A stretch of DNA of 64,000 nucleotides from an uncultured Acidimicrobiaceae bacterium (GTDB taxonomy: Bacteria; Actinomycetota; Acidimicrobiia; Spongiisociales; UBA5794). Under the pieces are notes generated by a model. The model was not told the origin of the DNA and searched no databases. It saw only the letters and a list, made by a program, of their open reading frames with translations. Positions within the stretch are counted from its first letter, which is position 1. Every line of letters starts with the position of its first letter. Positions 24,688 through 33,147 of the stretch are shown here, one piece after another. The stretch spans positions 1 to 64,000 of the forward strand of contig CAMYIJ010000005.1 in assembly GCA_947258375.1 (NCBI GenBank), read 5' to 3'. A program made the translations under genes and the position numbers.

Positions 24688-26760
24688 TCAGTCCTCCATC
24701 ACCCGTTGTACGGCGTCCACTATCCGGGCCGGCTGGATTACGGAGTAGTGCTCCAGCTTGGCCTGGCCCCACACCATGTCGGGATGGCCGACCCGCACCG
24801 GAGGTGTCTCGAGGAGATCGCCGGCCCGTTCGACGACGGTGGCGACGATCTCAGCTCCGAAGCCGCCGATGACCGGGGCTTCGTGGGCGACGACGAGGCG
24901 ACCCGTCTTGGCGACACTCTCGAGCACTGCATCCCGGTCCCATGGTTTCAGGGTCCGCAGGTCGATGAGCTCGGGCTCGATGCCGTCGGCTGCGAGCTGG
25001 TCGGCAGCCTTGGCGGCGATGTTGACGGCATTGCCGTAGGCCACAACGGTGACGTCGCTTCCGGCGCGCACCGTCTTGGCCTTGCCGATGGGGATCGTGT
25101 AGTGCTCGGTGGGCACGCCGTCGGCCTTCACGAAGTACTTCATGACCGGCTCGAAGAACACGACCGGATCCTCAGACTCGAGGGCGGCGGCCATCAATCC
25201 CTTGGCGTCGTAGGGATTGGAGGCGTAGACCACGAACAGGCCCGGTGTATGGGCGAAGTAGGCCTCGGGATTGTCCGAGTGGCCCTCGTAGCCTTCGTGG
25301 CCGCCCCCGCCGGGGAGCCGGATCACCATCGGCATGGTGAGTTTGCCCCGCGTCCGCCACCGGTAGCGGGCGGCGTGGAAGATGATCTGGTCAAACGCCG
25401 TGTAGCCGAGGCCGGCGAATTCGAGCTCGGCGACGGGGCGCAGTCCTCCCATGGCCATTCCGACGGCCGCGCCGACGATGCCCACCTCGTTGAGCGGGGT
25501 GTCGATCAAGCGCTTGGCGCCGTAGGTCTCGTAGAGCCCGTCGGTCACCCGGAAGACTCCTCCCTCGACGCCGACATCCTCGCCGAGGACGACAGTGCGC
25601 TCATCGGTCGCCAGCTTGTGGTCGATGGCAGCCCGCAGCGCTTCGACATAGGTCATCTTGGTGGTCTCGCCCGTCGGGGCGACCTCGTCTCCCGGGACGT
25701 AGCGCTCGGCTTCGGCAAAAGCGGATTGGGCTTCGCCGGCGACGCGCTCGTCCTCATGGAGTTGCTCTTCGAGGTGGGCCGGGATCTTGTCGTAGACGTG
25801 GCGGAACGGGGCGTCGCGCCCGGGAAGGCCGGCAGCTTCGAACCCGTCGATGGCCACCGCCACCTGCTCGGCGATGTCCTTGCGCACCTCGTTCTCGAAG
25901 CCGTCGGGGAGCAGGCCCCGATCTGCCAGATGCGCCCCCAGGCGCAGCAGGGGATCCTTCGTCCGCCATTCCGCCTCCTCGTCGCGGGTGCGGTATACCG
26001 GCTCGCCGTCATAGGTTGAGTGTGCCGAGAAGCGATACATCAGAGCTTCGACGAGGGTGGGGCCGCCGCCATTGCGGGCCTTCTCGACTGCGTCGGAGAG
26101 CGCCCGATATACCGCGATGGCGTCCATGCCGTCGACCCGGACACCCTCGAATCCGTAGGCGGCTGCCTTTTCGGCGAGGGTTTCGGTCTTGGTCTGGCCG
26201 GCCAGCGGCGTCGACTGGGCGTACTGGTTGTTCTGGCAATAGAACACCACCGGGGCGTTCCACACGCCGGCGAAGTTCATACCGGCATGGAAGTCACCCT
26301 CGGATGTGGCTCCGTCGCCGAATACCGCCAGGGCCACCTCGTCCCCACCAAGTTGGCGCAGGGCGTATGCCAGGCCGGTGGCGTGCGGGAGGTGGCTGCC
26401 AATCGTTGCATTGAGGGGCGTGATGCGGCGCTCCCGCGGATCCCAGGTGACGTCGACGGCGTTGAAGAAGACGGCGAGCTCCTCGTCGACCGGTACGCCG
26501 CGAGCCAGCCGGATCGGCTGCTCCCGGTAGGCGGTTACCACCCAGTCGCGGGCGTCGAGGGCGAATGCCGCGGCGGCAGAAGCCTCCTGTCCCGATGACT
26601 GGTAGTAGGCGGGTACCCGGCCCGTGCGCTGGAGGTGGAGGACCCGCTCGTCGAATTCCCGGGCCGACAGCATGGCCCGGTAGAGCTCGAGCAGCCGGCC
26701 GTCGTCGAGTCCGTGATCGGAAGAAACCATTTGGCCTTCCTCGTCGAGGTACTGCAGCAT
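24688..26760 (-). CDS. fused alpha-beta E1 of a thiamine-diphosphate 2-oxoacid dehydrogenase
   Basis: A 690-residue fusion. The alpha half (about 20-330) has the ThDP motif GDGATSEGDFHAGMNFAGVW through CQNNQYA; the beta half (about 355-690) begins MTYVEALRAAIDHKLATDERTVVLGEDVG and has the transketolase C-terminal domain. In most bacteria these are two genes. ATG 26760 is chosen because GGGAGGGGA directly precedes it. It decarboxylates a 2-oxoacid or acetoin-like substrate and passes the acyl group to E2. It leads an operon with E2, SDR and two VOC genes, so a dedicated catabolic complex is more likely than housekeeping pyruvate dehydrogenase. Confidence 0.92.
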   Translation of the reverse strand: MLQYLDEEGQMVSSDHGLDDGRLLELYRAMLSAREFDERVLHLQRTGRVPAYYQSSGQEASAAAAFALDARDWVVTAYREQPIRLARGVPVDEELAVFFNAVDVTWDPRERRITPLNATIGSHLPHATGLAYALRQLGGDEVALAVFGDGATSEGDFHAGMNFAGVWNAPVVFYCQNNQYAQSTPLAGQTKTETLAEKAAAYGFEGVRVDGMDAIAVYRALSDAVEKARNGGGPTLVEALMYRFSAHSTYDGEPVYRTRDEEAEWRTKDPLLRLGAHLADRGLLPDGFENEVRKDIAEQVAVAIDGFEAAGLPGRDAPFRHVYDKIPAHLEEQLHEDERVAGEAQSAFAEAERYVPGDEVAPTGETTKMTYVEALRAAIDHKLATDERTVVLGEDVGVEGGVFRVTDGLYETYGAKRLIDTPLNEVGIVGAAVGMAMGGLRPVAELEFAGLGYTAFDQIIFHAARYRWRTRGKLTMPMVIRLPGGGGHEGYEGHSDNPEAYFAHTPGLFVVYASNPYDAKGLMAAALESEDPVVFFEPVMKYFVKADGVPTEHYTIPIGKAKTVRAGSDVTVVAYGNAVNIAAKAADQLAADGIEPELIDLRTLKPWDRDAVLESVAKTGRLVVAHEAPVIGGFGAEIVATVVERAGDLLETPPVRVGHPDMVWGQAKLEHYSVIQPARIVDAVQRVMED

Positions 26761-26804
26761 CTCCCCTCCCGGGTGTCGGTATTCTAAGAAAATCCTTGTC
26801 CCTG

Positions 26805-26834
26805 AGTATAACCACAAAGAATTTCTGATGTCCA
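26805..26834 (-). promoter_or_regulatory. promoter of the 2-oxoacid dehydrogenase operon with a 12-base motif in its spacer
   Basis: On the minus strand TGGACA (26834-26829), an 18-base spacer and TATACT (26810-26805) make a good promoter. The spacer contains CAAAGAATTTCT (plus-strand reading, 26815-26826), whose core AGAATTTCT is a palindrome. The same 12-mer occurs in the promoter at 33148-33178. A related tract, TCTAAGAAAATCC, lies just downstream at 26783-26795. Confidence 0.7.
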
Positions 26835-27007
26835 GAACTTTCTTACACAGATTATCCGTGTGAACGGCGGGGAGTGCGGAGCCAATGTTTCGACAGTCTC
26901 CCCAAGGCGATTCGGATCACATCTGTAGTGTGAGTAGAAGCAGATTGCCCGAAATCGCAGTCGGGCCTTGACCTGCCCATCGCTGCGAGAAGAAGCGGGA
27001 GTGAACG

Positions 27008-27769
27008 GTGAATACGCCATCCGCGAGTGAACTCGACGTGGACCAGAGCGAACAGGTCGCCGATCGAATCGAGGTGGTTCTCTGCGACGTGTTTGGGACT
27101 GTTGTCGATTGGCGTGGATCGATTATCCGCCAGCTCGAGACGATGAGCGATAGCCGTGGCTGGGACATTGACGCTTCAACGTTTGCGGATGAATGGCGGG
27201 GCCAATACGGCCCCTCGATGAACAGGGTGCTTGCCGGCGAGGTTCAATGGACCAACCTCGACGAACTACATCGAGCAAGCCTGCTGACTCTGCTCGACGA
27301 GCGCTCCATCGCCGCATCTCAGGAGGACATCGATGCCATGGTCAAGTTCTGGCATCGCCTCGACCCCTGGCCCGATTCGGCCAGCGGGATTCGGCGTCTC
27401 AAGCAGCGGTTCATCGTGGGAACGATGTCGAACGGTAACGTTGCTCTGCTTACGAACCTCGCCAAGTACGCAGGTCTCGATTGGGATGTGATCCTGTCTG
27501 CCGAGTTGGCACGTCGGTACAAGAAAGACCTGGACAGCTATCGCCACAACGTTGCGCTCCTGGATCGTCCGCTGTCGAAGGTGCTGATGGTTGCCGCCCA
27601 TCCCGGGGAGCTCAACGTCGTGTCCGGCCTCGGTATGAGGACCGCCTTCGTCCATCGCCCGCATGAGTTCGGCGACAGCGGCCAGTCTCTGCCGCCCGAC
27701 CAGTCCGTCGACGTCGCATGCGAGGGTTTTGACGAGCTGGCCACGGCGCTCGGTGCGTTGCCCATGTGA
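27008..27769 (+). CDS. HAD-superfamily hydrolase, type II haloacid dehalogenase-like
   Basis: A 253-residue HAD protein. Motif I is CDVFGTVVDWRGS (nucleophile Asp), the S/T motif is TMSNGN, followed by RRYKKDLDSY (Lys) and VAAHPGELN in place of the usual VAAHxxDL. The DVFGT-VDW-R pattern is that of L-2-haloacid dehalogenases, though many such proteins dephosphorylate other substrates. The start is GTG 27008 with a purine-rich site upstream. The changed motif IV leaves dehalogenase activity uncertain. Confidence 0.82.
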   Translation: MNTPSASELDVDQSEQVADRIEVVLCDVFGTVVDWRGSIIRQLETMSDSRGWDIDASTFADEWRGQYGPSMNRVLAGEVQWTNLDELHRASLLTLLDERSIAASQEDIDAMVKFWHRLDPWPDSASGIRRLKQRFIVGTMSNGNVALLTNLAKYAGLDWDVILSAELARRYKKDLDSYRHNVALLDRPLSKVLMVAAHPGELNVVSGLGMRTAFVHRPHEFGDSGQSLPPDQSVDVACEGFDELATALGALPM

Positions 27770-27838
27770 TTCAGGATCGCGAGAAGTGCGCCCGTCGTTA
27801 GGCTCGTCGCACTGGACCCACGTCTCGAGGAGAGGACC

Positions 27839-28723
27839 GTGACCCCCACATCGCATCTCGAAGGCATGCAGCTCGAAGGCATGCAGCTCGAAGGTATGCA
27901 GCTCGAAGGCAAGGTGGCGATCGTCACCGGCGCCGGCCGAGCCAAGGGCATCGGGCGAGCGGCCGCCCTCGAGCTGGCGCGGCGGGGGGCCGCCGTGGCA
28001 CTTGCCGACCTGGCGCGCAGTAGCGAAGAGACAGAGGTGCTCGGCAAAGCCACCGTGGCTCAGGACATGGCCGGGCTCGACGAAGCCGTCGCTGAGATCA
28101 CCGAGTTCGGGGGTCAGGCGATCGCCATCTCGTGCGACGTCACCGACGAGGATGAGGTGAAAGCGGCCGTCGAGCGTACCGCGACCGAGCTCGGTGGCGT
28201 TGACGTTCTCTTCAACAACGCAGGCACCCCTGTCGGGGCGCAACCCTTCTTCGACCTGACCGACCGTGATTGGGCGCTCTCGTGGAATGTGAACGTGATG
28301 GGAATGGTGTACTTCGCCCGGGCGGTCATCCCGATCATGCGCGAGCGCGGGGGCGGCTCGATCATCAACAACTCATCTCTGGCGGGACTCAAGGGCTACG
28401 AATACTTCGCCGCCTACGGCACCACCAAGTTCGCCGTTGTCGGCCTGACCAAGTCGCTGGCGATGGACTTCGGTAGGGATGGCATCCGCGTGAACGCAGT
28501 CTGCCCCGGAGACATCGACACCCAAATGGCCGACCTGGCAATCGAGATGGGTGACGCTACCGAGACCGACTTCACCCAGGTCAACACCGAACTGTATGCC
28601 GTGCGGCGGCGCGGCCTGCCTGAGGAAGTGGGGCGGGTGGTGGCCTGGCTCGCATCCGAGGACGCGTCATTTGTGACGGGAGCCGCCATCCCTGTGGATG
28701 GCGGCCAGGCTGTGGGCCTGTAG
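27839..28723 (+). CDS. short-chain dehydrogenase/reductase with a repeated N-terminus
   Basis: A 294-residue SDR. The core begins GKVAIVTGAGRAKGIGRA, with FNNAG and catalytic AAYGTTKFAVVGL. Before the core three tandem copies of the pentapeptide LEGMQ are encoded by 15-bp DNA repeats. GTG 27839 has GAGGAGAGG upstream, but each repeat supplies an in-frame Met (27866, 27881, 27896), so the true start is ambiguous. A segment of about 25 residues (ARSSEETEVLGKATVAQDM) is inserted after the second strand. Confidence 0.87.
   Translation: MTPTSHLEGMQLEGMQLEGMQLEGKVAIVTGAGRAKGIGRAAALELARRGAAVALADLARSSEETEVLGKATVAQDMAGLDEAVAEITEFGGQAIAISCDVTDEDEVKAAVERTATELGGVDVLFNNAGTPVGAQPFFDLTDRDWALSWNVNVMGMVYFARAVIPIMRERGGGSIINNSSLAGLKGYEYFAAYGTTKFAVVGLTKSLAMDFGRDGIRVNAVCPGDIDTQMADLAIEMGDATETDFTQVNTELYAVRRRGLPEEVGRVVAWLASEDASFVTGAAIPVDGGQAVGL
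27857..27909. repeat. 15-bp tandem repeat, 3.5 copies, inside the SDR gene
   Basis: Units CTCGAAGGCATGCAG (27857-27871, 27872-27886) and CTCGAAGGTATGCAG (27887-27901) are followed by CTCGAAGG. Being a multiple of three, copy-number change keeps the frame and only alters the number of LEGMQ units and possible start codons. Confidence 0.95.
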
Positions 28724-28727
28724 AACG

Positions 28728-29213
28728 ATGGGCGATGTCGTCAAGGTTCGCTATGAGATAGAGCTGTTCGGCGACCGGCCTGACCTGGACACTCCAGATG
28801 TGGACATCAGGCAGCTGGCGCCGACCGACCGGGATGCTCTGGCACATCTGATGCTGGACGCCTACATCGGGACGATCGATTACGAAGGCGAGACCCTCAA
28901 AGAGGCTCGTGACGGAGTCGATTCCTGGCTTGAAGGCTCTCCCCTGGTCGATCACTCGTGCGGAGCGATCATCGATGGCCAGATAGTGTCTGCTGTTCTT
29001 GTCTCGGTCCTGGATGAGTCACCTTTCATTGCAATCGTTATGACCGACCCCGCTCATAAAGGCGCACGATTGGCTCGGGCCGTGACCGAGGCAGCATTGA
29101 TCAGCCTGAAGCGTGCCGGCCACTCGCGCGTCGCTCTCTACATCACCAAGGGCAACACGCCATCCGAGAAGCTGTTCGCCGCGATCGGGGCCCGGCCATC
29201 CTCCGCCCGCTAG
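28728..29213 (+). CDS. GNAT-family N-acetyltransferase
   Basis: A 161-residue acetyltransferase. The acetyl-CoA region is visible as VMTDPAHKGARLARAVTEAALISLKRAG, a form of the GNAT motif A, followed by VALYITKGNTPSEKLFAAIGA, the motif B helix. It starts 4 bases after the SDR stop and lacks a clear ribosome site, so coupled translation is likely. The acceptor is unknown. The C-terminus is short (ends RPSSAR) compared with typical family members. Confidence 0.78.
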   Translation: MGDVVKVRYEIELFGDRPDLDTPDVDIRQLAPTDRDALAHLMLDAYIGTIDYEGETLKEARDGVDSWLEGSPLVDHSCGAIIDGQIVSAVLVSVLDESPFIAIVMTDPAHKGARLARAVTEAALISLKRAGHSRVALYITKGNTPSEKLFAAIGARPSSAR

Positions 29214-29304
29214 CTGTGGCGCCGATTTGCTCGTGCCATGTCTGACCCACCTAATCGAGCCCGCCAAGCGCCGAGAGTGTCGATGACCTCGCGGGCCGTT
29301 ACAG

Positions 29305-31032
29305 CTAGCTTTGCGGACCGTCGTCCTTGAGCACATAGGTGCCGGGGGCATCACAGAGCACCGGGTGCTCCCTCGAGCCCATGGCAGGCGGCGCCGTCTT
29401 CTTGCCGGCGCGGCGGCTGATCCAGCGGATCCATGGATTCCACCAGGTGTCTTCGTGCTGGGTGGCCCGAGCCTTCCAGTCGGCGGCGTCATCGCCGATC
29501 CGGGTGGCGGTGCGATAGCGAGCCTTCGGGTTGGGTGGGTTGACGATTCCGGCGATGTGGCCGGCGTTGCTCAGCACGAACCGGTTGCGCCCGCCCAGCA
29601 GCTGCGCTGTCTTGTGGCCCGACTGCCACGGCACGATGTGGTCGTTGTCGGCGGCAACGATGAACGTGTCCTGGGTCACGGCCCCGGGGTCGAGGGTCAC
29701 ATCGCCGACTGTGAACTCGCCCCTGGCGAACTGGTTCTCGATGTAGCAGCGCCGCAGGTACGACGTATGCATGGCCGCCGGCATCCGGGTGCTGTCGCCG
29801 TTCCATGCCAGCAGGTCGAAGGCCGGTGGATCCTGGCCGAGCAGCCAGTTGTTGACGACGTATTGAAACACGAGGTCGTTGGCGCGCAGCAGATCGAACG
29901 TGCGGGCCATCTCGGATGCCTCCAGGTAGCCGCGCTTCTTCATCTTGGCCGCCAGCGTCTCGACGGTCTTCTCGTCGGTGAACACGCCGAGCACGCCCGG
30001 CTGGGAGAAGTCGGTGTGGGTGTTGAGGAAGGTTGCAGTGTTGATGTGGTTGTCGCCGGTGGCCGCGCCGTAGGCGAGGGCGATGGCGGTCAACGTGCCG
30101 CCCAGGCAGACACTGGCGGTGTTCACCGTTTCGGCCCCGGTGATCTCGCGGATGACCTCCACGGCGGCCAGCGGGCCCTCGAAGAGGTAGTCCTCGAACT
30201 CGACGCCGGCCATCGATGCGTCGGGGTTGCGATAGGAGATCGCAAAAGCGGTGTGGCCGTGTTGGACGGCCCACTCGATCAGGCTCTTACCCGGGGCCAG
30301 ATCCATTATGTAGTACTTGTTGATCCACGGCGGGCAGAACAGCACCGGGATCTCATACGTCGTTGCGGTCTGCGGCACGTACTGGATCAGCTCGATCAGC
30401 CGATTGCGGTAGACGACCTTGCCGGGTGTGGCGGCCGTGTTCACACCGACGGTGAACGGCGTGGCGTCCACCTGGGAGGGGTATCCGCCGTTGTGGCGCA
30501 GGTCGTGGAGAAAGTTGCGGGCGCCCTTGACAAGGCTGCGGCCTCCGGTTTCGACGACCTTGTCGATCACCTTCGGGTTCGTGACCGGGTTGTTGGTCGG
30601 GGCGAGCGCATCGACCAGCAACTGAGCGGCGAACTGCGCTTTGCGTTTGCGTTCGTCCGGCAAGGAGACGTCGTCGACAATGGCGAGGATCGATTGTGCG
30701 GTGGCGAGGTATGACTGCTGGATGCCGTGGTAGATCCAGTTGTTCTCCCACGCCGGATGCTGGAACCGACGATCGCCTGTCGCGGGCTCGAAAGGGGCTT
30801 CGGATTCCTGGCCGAGCGCGGTGTTCATGACCGACCGCCCGATGGCCGCCGCCGACTTCAGCATCCCGATCGAGGTTGCGGCCAACCGAATGGGCCGTCT
30901 CGCGGTGGCCGCGCCGGCATCAACCAGGGCGCGCAACAGCGAGACCGGATCTACCGTTTCGGCGACCCCGAAAGCCGCTCCGAGGGCTTCCATCTGCGTG
31001 CGTGAGACACGACTCGGGGTGTCAACGGCCAT
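29305..31032 (-). CDS. phaC: poly(3-hydroxyalkanoate) synthase (PhaC, class I-like)
   Basis: A 575-residue polymerase that links hydroxyacyl-CoA units into PHA granules. The alpha/beta-hydrolase triad is Cys309 (SVCLGGT), Asp464 (NDHIVPW) and His492 (GHIAGIVNPP). The lipase-like box is S-x-C-x-G rather than the usual G-x-C-x-G. The N-terminal PhaC domain and length match class I. It is divergent from a double Lrp/AsnC regulator. No phaA, phaB or phasin gene is in the window, although several SDRs nearby could act as reductases. Confidence 0.93.
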   Translation of the reverse strand: MAVDTPSRVSRTQMEALGAAFGVAETVDPVSLLRALVDAGAATARRPIRLAATSIGMLKSAAAIGRSVMNTALGQESEAPFEPATGDRRFQHPAWENNWIYHGIQQSYLATAQSILAIVDDVSLPDERKRKAQFAAQLLVDALAPTNNPVTNPKVIDKVVETGGRSLVKGARNFLHDLRHNGGYPSQVDATPFTVGVNTAATPGKVVYRNRLIELIQYVPQTATTYEIPVLFCPPWINKYYIMDLAPGKSLIEWAVQHGHTAFAISYRNPDASMAGVEFEDYLFEGPLAAVEVIREITGAETVNTASVCLGGTLTAIALAYGAATGDNHINTATFLNTHTDFSQPGVLGVFTDEKTVETLAAKMKKRGYLEASEMARTFDLLRANDLVFQYVVNNWLLGQDPPAFDLLAWNGDSTRMPAAMHTSYLRRCYIENQFARGEFTVGDVTLDPGAVTQDTFIVAADNDHIVPWQSGHKTAQLLGGRNRFVLSNAGHIAGIVNPPNPKARYRTATRIGDDAADWKARATQHEDTWWNPWIRWISRRAGKKTAPPAMGSREHPVLCDAPGTYVLKDDGPQS

Positions 31033-31063
31033 GTTTGCCCTCCAATGTCTTCTGTCCTAGCTA

Positions 31064-31122
31064 CGGATTCTAATCCTCACGATATTGCTCCTGCGCAGGC
31101 GATGTCGCGTATGATTTCTTTG
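31064..31122. promoter_or_regulatory. phaC-lrp divergent control region with inverted repeat and motif variant
   Basis: A short inverted repeat GGATTCTAATCC lies about 40 bases upstream of phaC. GATTTCTTTG (31113-31122) is a partial match to the reverse form of the CAAAGAATTTCT motif in two other local promoters. The position between phaC and an Lrp-type gene makes an Lrp-type operator plausible, but the match is weaker than the other two. Confidence 0.4.
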
Positions 31123-31262
31123 TGTGAGGATCGATTGGCGATGATATTCGCAGGTGTTCGCTGCTGCTGTCAAACACGTTGCCGTCAATCGCCGCGTCCC
31201 GGGCCGCCATGACAATGATATCAACGGCCAGATGGTTCGACAGCTATCGAAAAGGCAGTAGA

Positions 31263-32234
31263 ATGGACTCCATGCCTTACGAGACACCCCAAAGTAACGA
31301 CCTCGACGACATAGATCGGACCCTGATCGGCGGTCTGGTCGTCGACGGCCGCGCCACGTACGCTTCGCTGGCTCCTTCTGTTGGGCTGTCGCAGGCAGCG
31401 GTGCGAGCCCGCGTCCAGCGACTGCTCGACGACGACATCGTCACCGTCACCGCCAGGATCGATCCCGGGACCGCCGGGCTGGCCGTCTTCGCGTTCGCCC
31501 TTCTGCTGGTGGATGAGCCGACGACCGACGTGACTTCCCGACTCGAGGAGGTCGATGAGGTCGTGTTCGCCGCCTGTATCACGGGAAGATGGGGAGTGCT
31601 TGCCGAATTACGGTGCAGCGACAACCTTCACCTGTACGAGACACTCGACGGCCTGCGGTCGATCGCAGGGGTTGCCGAGATCGAGAGCCTCACGGTGATG
31701 GGCTATTTCAAACAGGACTGGACCGGGCTCGTCGAGGAGGTCTTCGGTCAGGAGATGCCGCCCCATCGGCCGAGCCCGGTGGCGGCGTCCGGGCTTGATG
31801 CGATCGACCTTCGGATCATCGGCGAACTCGTCGCCGATGGGCGAGCCAGCTACGCCGACCTGGCCCCCCTGGTGGAGCTGTCGCAAGCTGCCGTGCGCAC
31901 CCGCGTGCAGCGGTTGCTCGAAGAGGGCATCGTCGTGATCCAGGCGTACGCCAGTGCCAAGGCGCTGGGGATCGGCTCGTTCGCCGCGATCCTCATCTCG
32001 GTGAAACGCGACGCGGATCGTCTGGTGGCCGAGTTGAAAACAATGCCTGAGATAACTCTCGTGGCGGCGACGTCGGGTCGCTATGACTTCATCTGCGAGA
32101 TCTGGAGTCGCGACAACGCCGACCTGCTCGCCAGCATCGACCGAATCCGTAGCCTCGAAGAAGTCAGCGTGGTTTCGTCCCATACGTTCCTCACGGTCGT
32201 GAAAGAGGAGTACCGCATCAGCGGCGTCACCTGA
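31263..32234 (+). CDS. tandem-duplicated Lrp/AsnC family transcriptional regulator
   Basis: A 323-residue protein made of two complete Lrp/AsnC units. Each has an HTH (IDRTLIGGLVVDGRATYASL to SQAAVRARVQRLLDDD; and again IDLRIIGELVADGRASYADL to SQAAVRTRVQRLLEEG) followed by an AsnC-type effector domain. Standard members are about 150 residues with one unit. The two units are similar but diverged, so the fusion is not recent. ATG 31263 is the better start; ATG 31275 is possible. It is divergent from phaC and may govern neighbouring operons that share a promoter motif. Confidence 0.9.
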   Translation: MDSMPYETPQSNDLDDIDRTLIGGLVVDGRATYASLAPSVGLSQAAVRARVQRLLDDDIVTVTARIDPGTAGLAVFAFALLLVDEPTTDVTSRLEEVDEVVFAACITGRWGVLAELRCSDNLHLYETLDGLRSIAGVAEIESLTVMGYFKQDWTGLVEEVFGQEMPPHRPSPVAASGLDAIDLRIIGELVADGRASYADLAPLVELSQAAVRTRVQRLLEEGIVVIQAYASAKALGIGSFAAILISVKRDADRLVAELKTMPEITLVAATSGRYDFICEIWSRDNADLLASIDRIRSLEEVSVVSSHTFLTVVKEEYRISGVT

Positions 32235-32269
32235 TCGGCGCCGGTTCCCGTTCTTGCGGAGCCGCTTTC

Positions 32270-32321
32270 CCGTTCTTGCGGATGTCCGCGCCGATATCGG
32301 CGCGGACATCCGCAAGAACGG
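32270..32321. repeat. palindromic repeat, copy 1 (perfect 52-bp palindrome)
   Basis: A perfect 52-bp palindrome centred on GATATC, with ends CCGTTCTTGCGGA and its complement. A further single arm (CCGTTCTTGCGGA, 32248-32260) precedes it. It lies between convergent lrp and SDR genes, where it could also end transcription. It is one of three related elements in the window. Confidence 0.95.
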
Positions 32322-32340
32322 AGGAAGGGAACGGCTCCGC

Positions 32341-33108
32341 TTAGAAGTTGACCGCTTTGACCGTGCCGCCGTCGATCCTGACGTTGGCTCCGGTGATGTA
32401 GGAGGCCGCCGGGCTGGCAAGGAAAGTCACCAGCCGGGCAACTTCGACGTCGGTACCCATCCGGCCCAGGGCGGCCAGCTTGGATACGAAGGCGAAGGTC
32501 TCGGGGTCCTCCTCCTCGACGCCGGCCCAGAATCCGCCCTCGAAGTAGATCGGACCGGGGGACACGGCATTGACCCGCACGCCCAGGGGCCCGAGGTGCT
32601 GGGCCTTCTGCGACGTGTAGCTGACCATCGCCGCCTTGAGCGCGCCGTACGCTTCGCCGCCCGGCTCTACCTCGTTGAGGTTGGCCGACACGCTCGAGAT
32701 GAGAACAGCAGAACCGGCGTCGCTCTCGGCGAGCGCGCCTTCGACGGCTTCGAGTCCGCGGACCGCGTGCATCAGGTCGATCTCGAACGGCGTGAACCAG
32801 GAGGCGTCGCCGCCACCCTGCGCCGGCAGCGCAACGTTGGCCACGAAGATGTCGAGGCCACCGAGGTCTGCGACCGCGCCGGCGAGCCATGCCCGGTATG
32901 CGGCGGCGTCGGCAACGTCTACCGAGCCTCCGAAGGCTTGCACCCCCTGGGCGGCCAGTTGGCCCACGGCAACATCGATCTGCTCCTGGTTCCTAGCGCA
33001 TATCGCCACGTCGACGCCCTCGGCGGCCAGGTGCGAGGCGATGGCGAGGCCGATTCCCCGGCTGCCTCCTGTAACGATGGCCTTGCAACCTGTCAACTCA
33101 AGATCCAT
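32341..33108 (-). CDS. short-chain dehydrogenase/reductase
   Basis: A 255-residue SDR with TGGSRGIGLA, a modified NNAG region (VANVALPAQ), and catalytic Ser/Tyr/Lys in LISSVSANL and EAYGALKAAM; the C-terminal YITGANVRIDGG is typical. It has its own promoter carrying the same 12-base motif as the 2-oxoacid dehydrogenase promoter, so both may respond to one regulator. Substrate unknown; an acetoacetyl-CoA reductase-like role near phaC is conceivable but not shown. Confidence 0.87.
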   Translation of the reverse strand: MDLELTGCKAIVTGGSRGIGLAIASHLAAEGVDVAICARNQEQIDVAVGQLAAQGVQAFGGSVDVADAAAYRAWLAGAVADLGGLDIFVANVALPAQGGGDASWFTPFEIDLMHAVRGLEAVEGALAESDAGSAVLISSVSANLNEVEPGGEAYGALKAAMVSYTSQKAQHLGPLGVRVNAVSPGPIYFEGGFWAGVEEEDPETFAFVSKLAALGRMGTDVEVARLVTFLASPAASYITGANVRIDGGTVKAVNF

Positions 33109-33147
33109 CGATTGAATCCTTCCAAAGCGAAGAAATTAATGGTCGAT

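Noticed and set aside
27857..27909. Short tandem repeats as a CRISPR array
   Set aside because: Units are contiguous with no spacers and lie inside a coding frame.
29210..29308. CTAGCTGT/ACAGCTAG inverted pair around the convergent GNAT and phaC stops
   Set aside because: Arms are only 8 bp, over 80 bases apart, and include the two stop codons; likely chance.
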